Assembly (NCBI GenBank): GCA_015067975.1
Contig: SVLK01000004.1
Span: 1-64,000, forward strand
Direction of reading: 5' to 3'
DNA length: 64,000 nucleotides
Source: Oscillospiraceae bacterium
GTDB lineage: Bacteria > Bacillota > Clostridia > Oscillospirales > Oscillospiraceae
The position numbers and the translations under genes were made by a program. Below are positions 16,024 through 25,700 of the stretch, in pieces; positions within the stretch are counted from its first letter, which is position 1, and each line of letters begins with the position of its first letter. The notes below the pieces were generated by a model, which searched no databases, was not told the DNA's origin, and was given only the letters and a program-made list of their open reading frames with translations.

Positions 16024-16061
16024 AAAAAGAAGGTTCCGCCATGGCGGAACCTTCTTTTTTT
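16023..16061. terminator. Terminator between pcrA and rpmB (pcrA side)
   Basis: A perfect palindrome GGTTCCGCCATGGCGGAACC (16032-16051) flanked by an A-run and a T-run, right after the pcrA stop. It can work in both directions. Confidence 0.9.
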
Positions 16062-16073
16062 ACCATGCAATGT

Positions 16074-16104
16074 AAAAAGCCCTGTGCATTGCACAGGGCT
16101 TTTG
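16074..16104 (-). terminator. rpmB terminator
   Basis: A 13-bp stem AAAAGCCCTGTGC / GCACAGGGCTTTT with a 3-nt loop, followed on the minus strand by TTTTT. It is 12 nt beyond the rpmB stop. Confidence 0.85.
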
Positions 16105-16115
16105 CTTGTCCAAGG

Positions 16116-16304
16116 TTAGATCGCTCTGGTAACTTTACCGGAACGCAGACACCGGGTACAAACATACACATGGCGGGGCGTGCCATTGATCATTGCCTTC
16201 ACGCGCTTGACATTGGGCTTCCAGGGACGATTGGAACGTCTGTGGGAATGGGAAACCTTGATACCGAAGGTTACGCCCTTGTCGCAAAATTCGCACTTAG
16301 CCAT
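16116..16304 (-). CDS. rpmB: 50S ribosomal protein L28
   Basis: 62-residue L28 with both CxxC pairs intact (CEFC near the start, CTRC near the end), so this is the zinc-binding form. Family motifs SHSHRRSNRPWKPNVKRV and HVYVCTRCLRSGKV are clear. The ORF track starts at a GTG 9 nt upstream that lies inside the Shine-Dalgarno; ATG 16304 is 8 nt after AGGAGG and is correct. It is a single-gene unit on the minus strand between two terminators and its own weak promoter. Confidence 0.97.
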   Translation of the reverse strand: MAKCEFCDKGVTFGIKVSHSHRRSNRPWKPNVKRVKAMINGTPRHVYVCTRCLRSGKVTRAI

Positions 16305-16359
16305 CCGTTGCACCTCCTTGCTGTGACTAACTTAGTGCTCGCTTTCGCAAGCATTTGAT

Positions 16360-16388
16360 ATGATAACAGATATCAAGGAGAAATGCAA
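16360..16388 (-). promoter_or_regulatory. Possible rpmB promoter
   Basis: TTGCAT, 17 bp, TATCAT on the minus strand, about 55 bp upstream of the rpmB start. A weak match. The rest of the 16314-16604 gap is AT-rich and holds only the hprK promoter. Confidence 0.4.
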
Positions 16389-16513
16389 GCATTATTTGAC
16401 AAAAAAATGAAAAATTTTATGTAGGGAAATTGGGAGGAAAAAGTAAGCCTTTGAGATGGGGAAAATGTGCGTAAGATAGAGAGGGGTAAGAATATTTTTC
16501 CCGGTGGTGAGTG

Positions 16514-16542
16514 TTGCGAAATAGCAGTACATAGGCTATAAT
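16514..16542 (+). promoter_or_regulatory. hprK operon promoter
   Basis: TTGCGA, 17 bp, TATAAT, about 60 bp upstream of hprK. Confidence 0.7.
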
Positions 16543-16604
16543 AAAGAGAATATATACTGGCCGCAATATTCGATATTGTCGGAAGTTGACAGGAGGATAA
16601 AACG

Positions 16605-17555
16605 ATGGAGAAGGTAAAGAGAACCCCTGCGAAGTTGAGCAAGTTGGTGGATGCCTTTGGCCTCGAGATCATATATAAAGGCAAGGATTACGATACAAGA
16701 GAAATTCCCATCACCGACGTGTGTCGACCTGCCCTGCAGTTGGTAGGTTTCTATGATTATTTTGAGCCTCGTCGTCTGCAGATCCTCGGCAAAGCGGAAA
16801 TGACGTTCCTGCATACCATGGAGCCGGAGAAACGCAAAGAGGCCTTCGACCATCTGCTGCGCTGTGAGATCCCTGCGCTGATTATTACCCGCAATATGGA
16901 AGTGTTTCCGGAACTGCTGGAGCTGGCACAAAAGCATGGCAGAACACTGCTGCGTACGCCCATGCAGACGGTAGATCTGACCAGTAATGTGATCGACTAC
17001 TTAAACCGTACACTGGCACCTCAGGTGACTCGCCACGGCGTTTTGATGAACATCTATGGTCAAGGTGTGTTGATGCTGGGCGACTCCGGCATTGGTAAGA
17101 GCGAAACCGCCATTGAACTTCTTAAGCGCGGTCACCGCTTGGTGGCTGACGATGCGGTGGAGATCCGTCAAGTATCCAATACGCTGGTCGGTACGGCGCC
17201 GGAACTGATTCGCCATTTAGTGGAGATCCGAGGCATCGGCATCATTGAGGTGCAGAAGCTGTTTGGTATGGGTGCGGTGCAGTTTGAAACGGAGATCGAT
17301 TTGGTGATTCAGCTGGAACCGTGGGTAGATGGGAAGTTCTATGATCGCCTTGGCCTGGGTGAGGATTCTTACACCATGCTGGGCGTGTCACTGCCATATG
17401 TGACCATTCCCGTGCGTCCCGGACGAAATCTGGCAGGCATCGTAGAGATTGCAACCATGAAAAATCGCCAAATGAACTACGGTGGAGACTCTGCTCTTGA
17501 TTTTATCGCAAAATTTGACCAGAGAATCGATGAGATGACCAAGGAGAACGGATGA
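16605..17555 (+). CDS. hprK: HPr kinase/phosphorylase HprK
   Basis: Bifunctional enzyme that phosphorylates and dephosphorylates Ser46 of HPr and so sets carbon catabolite control. 316 residues. The P-loop GDSGIGKS is at 159-166, followed by the capping-loop region RGHRLVADDAVEIR, the family signature EIRGIGIIEVQKLFG, and the C-terminal RPGRNLAGIVEIA helix. Start ATG 16605 follows GACAGGAGGATAAAACG. It heads a run with a ROK glucokinase, murB, rapZ, yvcK and whiA; unlike in B. subtilis, no crh or ptsH lies in the cluster. The stop overlaps the glucokinase ATG. Confidence 0.97.
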   Translation: MEKVKRTPAKLSKLVDAFGLEIIYKGKDYDTREIPITDVCRPALQLVGFYDYFEPRRLQILGKAEMTFLHTMEPEKRKEAFDHLLRCEIPALIITRNMEVFPELLELAQKHGRTLLRTPMQTVDLTSNVIDYLNRTLAPQVTRHGVLMNIYGQGVLMLGDSGIGKSETAIELLKRGHRLVADDAVEIRQVSNTLVGTAPELIRHLVEIRGIGIIEVQKLFGMGAVQFETEIDLVIQLEPWVDGKFYDRLGLGEDSYTMLGVSLPYVTIPVRPGRNLAGIVEIATMKNRQMNYGGDSALDFIAKFDQRIDEMTKENG

Positions 17556-18511
17556 AATACGTCGGAATTGACATTGGAGGAACCAATTTAAAAGCCGGAC
17601 TCGTAGACGAGCAGGGCAATTTGTTGGCCAGTAAAAAGATAAAGATTGCTCAAATAGACAATCAGGAATCTTTGGCGTGGGCCATGGCGTCCATGACGCA
17701 GGAACTGGCCGAAGCTGTCGGTGTGCCTGTGAATGAGATTGCTTCGGTAGGCGTGGGTGTACCGGGAACAGTAGAGATCCATTCCGGTTCGATCCTGTAT
17801 ACCTGTAATCTTCCACTGCGCAATGTCCCACTGCGCCGACTCTTTCATCGCTATCTGCCGCAGCCGCTCTACATTGAAAATGATGCTAACTGTGCTGCGG
17901 TAGGCGAATATTTTGCGGGTGCCGGCCATGGCAGCAAGCGATTTGTGGCTGTGACGCTGGGCACAGGTGTGGGCGGTGGTGTGATCCACAACGGAAAGAT
18001 CTATCACGGCGCCAACGGCATGGCCGGTGAAGTGGGGCATATGTCTATTGTCTACGGCGGGCATCCCTGTCCTTGCGGGCGGAAAGGATGCTGGGAGCAG
18101 TATGCCTCTGCCACGGCGCTCAAACGGATGACAGCAGAAGCTGTGGAACGAAATCCCGGCAGCATTCTGTGCGATGTGGTGGCGGAAAACGGCGGTAAGG
18201 TTAGTGGGCAGTCTGCCTTTATTGCTGCGCGCCGTGGCGACAGCGTGGGCAAGGCCGTTTGCGACATGTATGTAAAGTATCTGTCCACGGGTATCGTTAA
18301 CTTAATCAATATTTTCCAGCCTGACACGTTGGCAATTGCCGGTGGTGTCAGCAATGAAGAAGATGAATCCCTTTTGTTCCCTGTGCGCCGTCAGGTTGAA
18401 AAGGAATCTATTCCCTGCAGTCCTGACAAAATGACCCGTATCGTGAAAGCGGAGTTGGGAGATCGCGCCGGGATCATTGGTGCGGCGCTGCTGGGGAAGA
18501 AAAAGCGCTGA
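17552..18511 (+). CDS. glcK: ROK family glucokinase
   Basis: Cytosolic sugar kinase, most likely ATP:glucose phosphotransferase; 319 residues. N-terminal phosphate loop DIGGTNLKAG, sugar-binding segment ENDANCAAVGEYFAGAG, then GVGGGVI, EVGHM and the ROK zinc motif CPCGRKGCWEQYAS. ATG 17552 is coupled to hprK by an ATGA overlap, so kinase supply and catabolite signalling share a transcript. Substrate could be another hexose, since ROK members differ, but the sequence fits the glucokinase subgroup. Confidence 0.92.
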   Translation: MKYVGIDIGGTNLKAGLVDEQGNLLASKKIKIAQIDNQESLAWAMASMTQELAEAVGVPVNEIASVGVGVPGTVEIHSGSILYTCNLPLRNVPLRRLFHRYLPQPLYIENDANCAAVGEYFAGAGHGSKRFVAVTLGTGVGGGVIHNGKIYHGANGMAGEVGHMSIVYGGHPCPCGRKGCWEQYASATALKRMTAEAVERNPGSILCDVVAENGGKVSGQSAFIAARRGDSVGKAVCDMYVKYLSTGIVNLINIFQPDTLAIAGGVSNEEDESLLFPVRRQVEKESIPCSPDKMTRIVKAELGDRAGIIGAALLGKKKR

Positions 18512-18533
18512 TATCATATTTGGAGGAAGAATT

Positions 18534-19445
18534 ATGCTCTGGTACGAGAGTTTGGATGAAACAATTGCAAAGGATCTGCCGGAACTGGAAGTGGCGTGCG
18601 ACGTGCTTATGCAGCGGCATACCTCGTTCCGCATTGGCGGACCTGCGCGGCGTATGGCGTTTCCTGCCAACGCCGAACAGGTGGAAAAGCTGGTGAAACT
18701 TGCCGGAGAATGCGGTGTGCAACCCTTTATTCTGGGAAAGGGCACCAATCTGCTGGTGGCGGACGAGGGACTTGATACGTTGGTGATCAAGCTGGCGGAG
18801 AATATGCATGAGATCCGCCGACTGGATGAAGTGACGCTGGAAGCGGATGCCGGTATTTCGATGGCGCGTCTTGCGGTGTTTGCCCAACAGTTGGGACTGA
18901 GCGGATTGGAATTTGCCCACGGTATCCCCGGTAGCCTTGGAGGCGGCATTTATATGAATGCTGGTGCTTATGGCGGTGAAATGAAGCAGGTAGTGACAGA
19001 AGTAACTGCATTATATGAGGGAAAAGTGCGCGTTTTCTCCGCAGAAGATGCACAGTTTTCCTATCGTCATAGCGTTTTTTGTGATAATGGCGCGGTGGTG
19101 CTGAGCGCAAAGTTCCGTCTTACCCCAGACGATCCGGCATCCATTAAGGCGCGCATGGAGGACTTAATGGGCCGCCGTAAACAGAGCCAGCCGTTGGAGT
19201 ATCCCAGTGCCGGCAGCACCTTCAAGCGGCCCACCGGCTACTATGCAGGCCCGCTGATCGAGCAGGCCGGACTCAAAGGCTTTACGGTAGGCGGAGCACA
19301 GGTCTCGGAGAAGCATGCGGGGTTTGTGATCAATATCGGCGAGGCAACTTGCGCCGATGTGTGTGAACTGATCCGTCAGGTACAGGAGAAAGTACAGAAC
19401 GAGTCCGGCGTACTGCTGGAACCGGAGGTAAAGATCATCCGATAG
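18534..19445 (+). CDS. murB: UDP-N-acetylenolpyruvoylglucosamine reductase MurB
   Basis: FAD enzyme of peptidoglycan precursor synthesis that reduces enolpyruvyl-UDP-GlcNAc to UDP-MurNAc. 303 residues, type II (Gram-positive) form. Seen: TSFRIGGPARRM at the N-terminus, FAD-binding GIPGSLGGGIYMNAGAYGGEM, catalytic serine in YPSAGSTFKRP, and the C-terminal glutamate in LEPEVKIIR. The ORF track adds 19 residues; ATG 18534 follows TGGAGGAAGAATT and is right. It sits between glcK and rapZ. Confidence 0.96.
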   Translation: MLWYESLDETIAKDLPELEVACDVLMQRHTSFRIGGPARRMAFPANAEQVEKLVKLAGECGVQPFILGKGTNLLVADEGLDTLVIKLAENMHEIRRLDEVTLEADAGISMARLAVFAQQLGLSGLEFAHGIPGSLGGGIYMNAGAYGGEMKQVVTEVTALYEGKVRVFSAEDAQFSYRHSVFCDNGAVVLSAKFRLTPDDPASIKARMEDLMGRRKQSQPLEYPSAGSTFKRPTGYYAGPLIEQAGLKGFTVGGAQVSEKHAGFVINIGEATCADVCELIRQVQEKVQNESGVLLEPEVKIIR

Positions 19446-19455
19446 GAGCTAAAAA

Positions 19456-20313
19456 ATGGAGATTCTGATCATATCCGGTCTTTCCGGTGGAGGCAAGAGT
19501 AAAGCAGCCTCGTTTTTGGAGGATATCGGATACTATATTGTGGATAATCTGCCGGCGGAGATGATGGCAAAATTCGCTGAATTTTGCGCATCTTCCAGCG
19601 GCCGTTATGACCGCGTAGCACTGGTGTATGACGTACGTGCCGGTGAGCCGTTCAGCCTGCTGATCGGTACACTGGGGCGGATAAAAACCAGCGGCGTGAA
19701 CTGTCGGATGCTGTTTTTGGAAGCGGATACTAAGACGATCATCAACCGCTATAAGGAAACGCGCCGCATGCATCCGTTGGCCGGTAAGGGCCTGAACGTA
19801 GAACAGGCGGTAGAAACGGAGCGGGAAATGCTGCGCCCTGTGCGTGACCACGCCGACTTTATCATTGACTCGACATCTTTTTCCACAGCCAAGCTGCGCA
19901 GCGAACTGCTGAACCTGTTCGGTGATCAGAAAGACCGTGTGGGCTTGCAGGTGAATGTGCTGTCCTTTGGCTTTAAGCACGGTGTGCCGCTGGAAGCCGA
20001 CTTGGTGTTTGATGTGCGTTTCATGCCGAATCCCTATTATGTGGAAGAACTGAAGCGGAAAACCGGTCTGGATAAAGAAGTGCATGATTTTGTCTTCTCA
20101 TTCCAACAGACCCATGATTTTATGGAGCATTTGAAAAAAATGGTGAGTTTCCTGCTACCGTTATATGCAGAGGAAGGAAAGACGGCTTTGGTCATTGCAA
20201 TAGGATGTACCGGCGGACATCACCGCTCGGTGGCTGTTGCTCATAATGTGGCCGCCCATATTGTAAAGGAAGGCTATCCGGTCACGGAGAACCATAGGGA
20301 CATCTCGCGTTAA
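19456..20313 (+). CDS. rapZ: RNase adapter / nucleotide-binding protein RapZ (YvcJ)
   Basis: 285-residue P-loop protein. The Walker A motif SGLSGGGKSKA is at about 8-18, and the C-terminal domain has the family-specific GCTGGHHRSVAVA. In E. coli RapZ guides RNase E to GlmZ and senses GlcN6P; the Gram-positive YvcJ homologue hydrolyses nucleotides and affects competence, with the target less clear. It lies next to yvcK and whiA as in most Bacillota. ATG 19456 follows ATAGGAGCTAAAA. Confidence 0.95.
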   Translation: MEILIISGLSGGGKSKAASFLEDIGYYIVDNLPAEMMAKFAEFCASSSGRYDRVALVYDVRAGEPFSLLIGTLGRIKTSGVNCRMLFLEADTKTIINRYKETRRMHPLAGKGLNVEQAVETEREMLRPVRDHADFIIDSTSFSTAKLRSELLNLFGDQKDRVGLQVNVLSFGFKHGVPLEADLVFDVRFMPNPYYVEELKRKTGLDKEVHDFVFSFQQTHDFMEHLKKMVSFLLPLYAEEGKTALVIAIGCTGGHHRSVAVAHNVAAHIVKEGYPVTENHRDISR

Positions 20314-20324
20314 AGGAGGGTGCC

Positions 20325-21371
20325 ATGGAGTACGTATATCATGTAGCGCCAGAACACGGTCCGCGCGTTGTAGCGATTGGCGGCGGAACGGGGCTTTCTA
20401 CGTTGCTGCGTGGATTAAAGCTTTATACAAAGCAGATCACGGCTATCGTCACAGTAGCCGATGACGGCGGCGGCAGCGGTGTGCTGCGGCAGGATCTTGG
20501 TATGCCGCCTCCCGGCGATATTCGCCACTGCATGGAGTCGCTGGCCAATGTAGAACCTTTGATGGCCCAGCTACTGCAGTACCGCTTTAGCGAAGGCGGG
20601 CTTGCAGGACAGAGCTTCGGCAACTTGCTGCTGGCAGCACTCAATGGAATCTTGCCTACTTTCGACCAAGCGGTGGAAGGGATGAGCCAGGTACTGGCGA
20701 TTACCGGGCGGATTCTTCCGGTGACTACGGAAAATGTGCAGCTGAAAGCGGAATTTGAAAATGGCACCAGCGTAGTGGGGGAGTCCGTGATCGGTGAGTT
20801 CAAAAAAGAGCAGAACTGCCGGATCAGGCAGGTACGCCTTCTGCCGGACACGGCTATGGCACTTCCTGCGGCCATAGAGGCCATTAAAAAGGCTGAGATG
20901 ATCATTTTTGCTCCCGGCAGCTTGTACACCAGTATTATTCCTAACTTACTTGTAAATGGAATCGTGGAGGCAATACGGCGCAGCGACGCACTGAAAGTCT
21001 ATGCTTGTAACATCATGACCCAGGAGGGAGAAACGGAAGGATACACGGTTTCGGATCATATCCATGCTTTGTTTCAACACTCCTACGAAGGACTGTTCCA
21101 CCTGTGTCTGACGAATAATGGGATGCTGCCGCAGGCGATAATGCAAAAATATCAGCAAACCGGTGCAGAAGTGATATTCTGCGACAAAGAAGCCTGCGAG
21201 GCGCTGGGCGTAGAGATCATCAGCCGCGCTGTTGCCACGGTGGATAACGGCCGCGTGCGCCACAATCCCGGTCATCTGGCCCGGGAACTGATGGCGCTGC
21301 ATGCCGAGCGAACGATTCGCGTGGCCGGTGCCAGTAAGAAACAGATTCCGAGATATCGAAGAGAGAACTGA
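20325..21371 (+). CDS. yvcK: Gluconeogenesis factor YvcK
   Basis: 348-residue CofD-like protein that binds UDP-sugars and is needed for normal cell shape and growth on gluconeogenic carbon in B. subtilis. N-terminal glycine loop IGGGTGLSTLLRGLK, then VADDGGGSGVLRQDLGMPPPGDIR, both diagnostic. Start ATG 20325 follows AAAGGAGGGTGCC. It links central carbon status to wall synthesis, which suits the surrounding murB, hprK and glcK. Confidence 0.95.
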   Translation: MEYVYHVAPEHGPRVVAIGGGTGLSTLLRGLKLYTKQITAIVTVADDGGGSGVLRQDLGMPPPGDIRHCMESLANVEPLMAQLLQYRFSEGGLAGQSFGNLLLAALNGILPTFDQAVEGMSQVLAITGRILPVTTENVQLKAEFENGTSVVGESVIGEFKKEQNCRIRQVRLLPDTAMALPAAIEAIKKAEMIIFAPGSLYTSIIPNLLVNGIVEAIRRSDALKVYACNIMTQEGETEGYTVSDHIHALFQHSYEGLFHLCLTNNGMLPQAIMQKYQQTGAEVIFCDKEACEALGVEIISRAVATVDNGRVRHNPGHLARELMALHAERTIRVAGASKKQIPRYRREN

Positions 21372-21385
21372 GGGGAGGGAACGGC

Positions 21386-22294
21386 TTGCAGTCCTTTGCA
21401 TTCAAGGCAAAAAGTGAACTGTGCCGCGCCAGTGTGCAGCATGCCTGCTGCGCCAAAGCGGAAGCTTATGGCGTGCTGTTGTACTGCAATACATTTAATA
21501 ACCGTGAAGTGAGGATCATTACGGAAAATCCGGAGTTTGCCATGCGTTTGCCCCGCCTGTTTCGTCGTGCCTTTGATCTGAAATTTGACCGGCTGCCGGA
21601 AGGGGATAATCCCGGAGGAAAGCTGGTATTTCAAATCACAGAACCGGACAAGCTGGAGATGATCGTTAACCAGTTGGGATACGACTTACGGCAGAATCTG
21701 GTGTTGCATGTGAATTTTGGCTTATTAGAAGATGAGTGCTGCCGGACATCATTCCTGCGCGGAGCCTTTTTGGCCGGTGGCAGTGTGACGGATCCGGAAA
21801 AGCGCTATCATATGGAGCTGGCTACATCCCATGCGCAGGCGAGCCGGGAAACCTCGGCTTTGCTAACAGAGATGGGGTTTGTGCCGCGCAGCGTCATGCG
21901 CGGTGGGAACAGCGTGATCTATTTTAAACAATGCGAGCATATTGAAGATCTGCTGACGACGATCGGTGCGCCGGGGTCGGCAGTAGAGATCATGACCACG
22001 AAGCTGGACAAGGAAATCCGCAACGACGCTAACCGCGCCATGAACTGTGATATGGCCAATGTGAATAAGACACTGGATGCGGCCATGGAACAGTGCCAGG
22101 CTATTGAACAGCTGCGCGAGGCAGGAAAACTGGAACTGATGCCGGAGAAAATCAAACAGACAGCATTACTACGTCTGGAATATCCGGAATTGTCGCTGGT
22201 CCAGTTGGCAGAACGCTGCGATCCGCCGGTGACTAAATCCTGCATTAATCACAGAATGAGACAAATTATGAAAACAGCGAGGGAATTATCATGA
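21386..22294 (+). CDS. whiA: DNA-binding protein WhiA
   Basis: 302 residues: an N-terminal homing-endonuclease-like fold (FLRGAFLAGGSVTDPEKRYHME) without nuclease function and a C-terminal helix-turn-helix (LSLVQLAERCDPPVTKSCINHRMRQI). In B. subtilis it affects chromosome segregation and division; in Streptomyces, sporulation. The start is a TTG at 21386, well placed after GAGGGGAGGGAACGGC; no better ATG exists. The TGA overlaps the next ATG by 4 nt. Confidence 0.94.
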   Translation: MQSFAFKAKSELCRASVQHACCAKAEAYGVLLYCNTFNNREVRIITENPEFAMRLPRLFRRAFDLKFDRLPEGDNPGGKLVFQITEPDKLEMIVNQLGYDLRQNLVLHVNFGLLEDECCRTSFLRGAFLAGGSVTDPEKRYHMELATSHAQASRETSALLTEMGFVPRSVMRGGNSVIYFKQCEHIEDLLTTIGAPGSAVEIMTTKLDKEIRNDANRAMNCDMANVNKTLDAAMEQCQAIEQLREAGKLELMPEKIKQTALLRLEYPELSLVQLAERCDPPVTKSCINHRMRQIMKTARELS

Positions 22295-22743
22295 CGAAGA
22301 TGGAACGCTGCCGTGTGGCAATGGAATATCATGAGAAAGGCTTTAACTGCGCACAGAGCGTGCTGGAGGCATACAGAGATATGGTGGGCTTGACCCGAGA
22401 ACAGTGCCTTGGCGTTGCCACGGGTTTGGGCGGAGGTTTCCGTACCGGCGGGATCTGCGGCGCTGCCAGCGGTGCAGTATTGGTACTGGGTTTGCTGTAT
22501 CCTCATGCCACGGAGAATGATCCGGAGCGAAAGGCTTATACAGCTAAGCTGACCAAGGAGCTTCTGCGCCGCTTTACAGAGCAGTTTAACGGCCTTCTGA
22601 ACTGCCGTGAATTGCTGCAGGACAAGACCTTGCCTAAGCGAGAAGAAGTTACGGCGCTGGGAAGCGAAAAGCACTGCAACAATATGATCATTTCTGCAGT
22701 AGCAATCTTGTACGATTATTTGGAAGAACTGAAAGAGGAGTAA
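22291..22743 (+). CDS. C_GCAxxG_C_C family redox-type protein
   Basis: 150 residues of a small family named for its conserved pattern of cysteines and glycines. Here the pattern begins FNCAQSVLEAY, then CLGVATGLGGGF and GGICGAASGAVLVLG, with later cysteines in NCRELL and KHCNN. Described as a probable redox-active or metal-binding protein; no substrate is known. It is translationally coupled to whiA (ATGA) and only 4 nt ahead of dnaE, an unusual place between a chromosome-biology regulator and the replicase. Confidence 0.88.
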   Translation: MTKMERCRVAMEYHEKGFNCAQSVLEAYRDMVGLTREQCLGVATGLGGGFRTGGICGAASGAVLVLGLLYPHATENDPERKAYTAKLTKELLRRFTEQFNGLLNCRELLQDKTLPKREEVTALGSEKHCNNMIISAVAILYDYLEELKEE

Positions 22744-22747
22744 GGCT

Positions 22748-25700
22748 ATGTCCTTTGCGCATCTGCATGTTCATACGGAATACAGCCTGCTGGACGGTGC
22801 GTGCCGTATCCGCGATCTTGCCAAGCGGGTAAAGGAACTGGGACAGACGGCAGTGGCTATTACAGATCACGGCGTGATGTACGGCGCGATCGACTTTTAT
22901 CGCGCCTGCAAGGCAGAGGGAATTCACCCTGTCATTGGCTGCGAAGTGTATGTTGCTGCCCGCAGCCGCTTTGACAAGATCCATGAGTTTGATGCTGAGT
23001 CCCGCCATCTTGTATTGCTGTGCCGTAACGAAACGGGCTATCGCAACCTATCCTATATGGTCAGCCAGGCATATGTGGAAGGCTTTTATATTAAGCCGCG
23101 CATTGACCTGGAGCTTTTGCGCGCCCATTCCGAGGGACTGATCGGTTTGTCCGCCTGCCTTGCCGGCGAGATTCCCAAGCAGATCATGAACGGCAACTAT
23201 GATGCGGCTAAGGAGCATGCACTGCTGATGCAGCAGATCCTGGGCGAAGGAAACTTCTATCTGGAACTGCAGGATCACGGGATCCAGAACCAGCAAGAAG
23301 TCAATCGCGCTCTACTGCGTATCCATCAGGAGACCGGCATTCCATTGGTGGCCACTAATGATGCGCACTATCTGCGCAAAGAAGATGCGGAGAGCCACGA
23401 TGTGCTGCTTTGCATCCAGACGGGAAAAACGGTAGATGATACCAACCGTATGCGTTATGAGCCGCAAAACTTCTATCTGCGTTCTACGGAGGAGATGGAG
23501 GAGCTCTTTTCCGGATATCCGGATGCCATTGAGAACACGCAGCGCATTGCGGAGCGCTGTAAGTTTGATTTTACATTCGGCAAGTATCACTTGCCGGAAT
23601 TCAAGCTGCCGCCCGGTTATGACTCACCGACCTATCTGCGCAAACTGTGTGAGCAGGGCTTTATCGAGCGGTATGGCACGCAGAAAGAAAACTACCGCCA
23701 GCAGCTGGAATATGAAATGGACATGATCAACCAGATGGGTTTTACCGACTATTTCCTGATCGTGTCTGATTTCGTGCGCTATGCCAAGAGTAAAGGAATC
23801 CCTGTAGGTCCCGGCCGTGGCAGTGCGGCGGGCAGTATGGTGTCGTACTGCCTGTATATCACCGATATTGATCCCATGGAGTACAGCCTGTATTTCGAGC
23901 GCTTTTTGAACCCGGAGCGTGTGTCCATGCCCGATATCGACATGGACTTCGGTGATACGCGCCGCGGTGAAGTGGTGGATTACGTGCGCCGCAAGTATGG
24001 AGACGATCATGTGGCACAGATCGTGACCTTTGGCACGATGGCGGCTCGCGGCGCGATCCGCGATGTAGGCCGTGTGCTGAATATTCCCTACGCCGAGGTG
24101 GATGCTGTAGCTAAGCTAGTGCCGGCTACGCTGCATATCACACTGGACGATGCGCTGCGTTTGTCCAAGCAGCTGGCGGATCTCTATGAGGCGGATGAAA
24201 AGGTACGCCGCTTGATCGATATGGCTCGGGCAGTGGAAGGCATGCCGCGCCATGCCTCGACCCATGCAGCCGGTGTGGTGATTACCAAGCGACCTGTCTA
24301 CGAATATGTGCCGCTGGCACGCAACGACGAGTCTATCGTCTGTCAGTATACGATGGTGACGCTGGAAGAGCTGGGCTTGCTGAAAATGGACTTCCTGGGC
24401 CTGCGTAACCTGACGGTATTGGACGATGCGGTGAAGATGGTGCAGGAAAATGCACCGGAGTTCACGCTGGAGTCTATTCCTATGGATGACCCAGATGTAT
24501 TTGATATGCTGACCCATGGCCGTACTTCCGGCGTGTTCCAGATGGAGTCCACCGGTATGACCGGCGTGTGTTTAGGCCTCAAGCCTCACAATATTGAAGA
24601 TATTACCGCGATTATTGCGCTCTACCGTCCCGGCCCCATGGAATCTATTCCAAGGTTTATTGCCTGCAAGCATGATCCCAAGTTGATTTCTTATAAGCAT
24701 CCTTCGCTGGAGCCGATTCTGTCCGTGACTTACGGATGTATCGTCTATCAGGAGCAGGTGATTGAGATCTTCCGCAAATTGGGTGGATATTCACTGGGAC
24801 AGGCGGATATGGTGCGCCGCGCGATCTCCAAAAAGAAGGCAAAGGAGATCGAGAAGGAGCGCCACTCCTTTGTGCACGGTGACAAGGAAAGAGGCATTAC
24901 AGGCTGTATCGCCAACGGAATTTCGGAGGCAACGGCGGAAGCTATCTATGACGAAATCTACGATTTTGCCAACTACGCTTTTAACAAAGCGCACGCCGTC
25001 AGCTACGCGGTGGTGGCCTATCAGACCGCCTATTTTAAGTGTCACTATCCCCGCGAATACATGGCGGCGCTGCTGACCAGCGTGCTGGATAACTCCGACA
25101 AGGTGGCGGAGTACATTGCTGAGTGTCGGGATTGTTCCATTGCGCTGCTGCCGCCGGATGTGAACCGCTCCTTTGACCGCTTTACGGTGGAAGAGGATGG
25201 CATTCGCTTTGGGCTTGTCGCTATTAAGAACATTGGTCGCGGCTTCATCCAGTCAGTAGTGCGTGAGCGGGAACAGGGAGGGCTGTTTACCTCGTTCCAG
25301 GACTTCTGCGAGCGTATGTTCGACTGCGGTGATATGAATAAGCGGGCGGTGGAAAACCTGATCCGCAGCGGCGCATTCGATTCACTGGGTGCACGCCGCT
25401 CGCAGCTGATCGCTGTATATGAAAAGGTACTGGATGCTATTGCCTCCAGCCGCCGCCAGAATGTGGAAGGTCAGTTGGACTTCTTCGGTATGGTATCTTC
25501 CGGCAATAGCGGCAGTTCTCACATCGACCTTCCGAACGTTCCCGAATATACGGTGACGGAGCGTCTGTTCATGGAAAAAGAGACGACCGGTCTCTATCTG
25601 TCCGGCCATCCTATGAACGACTACCGGGATGCTGCACGAAAGGCCGGTGCTGCGTCGATCCACGCAGTTTTGGAGGATTTTGCTGCCGAAGACGGGCCGC

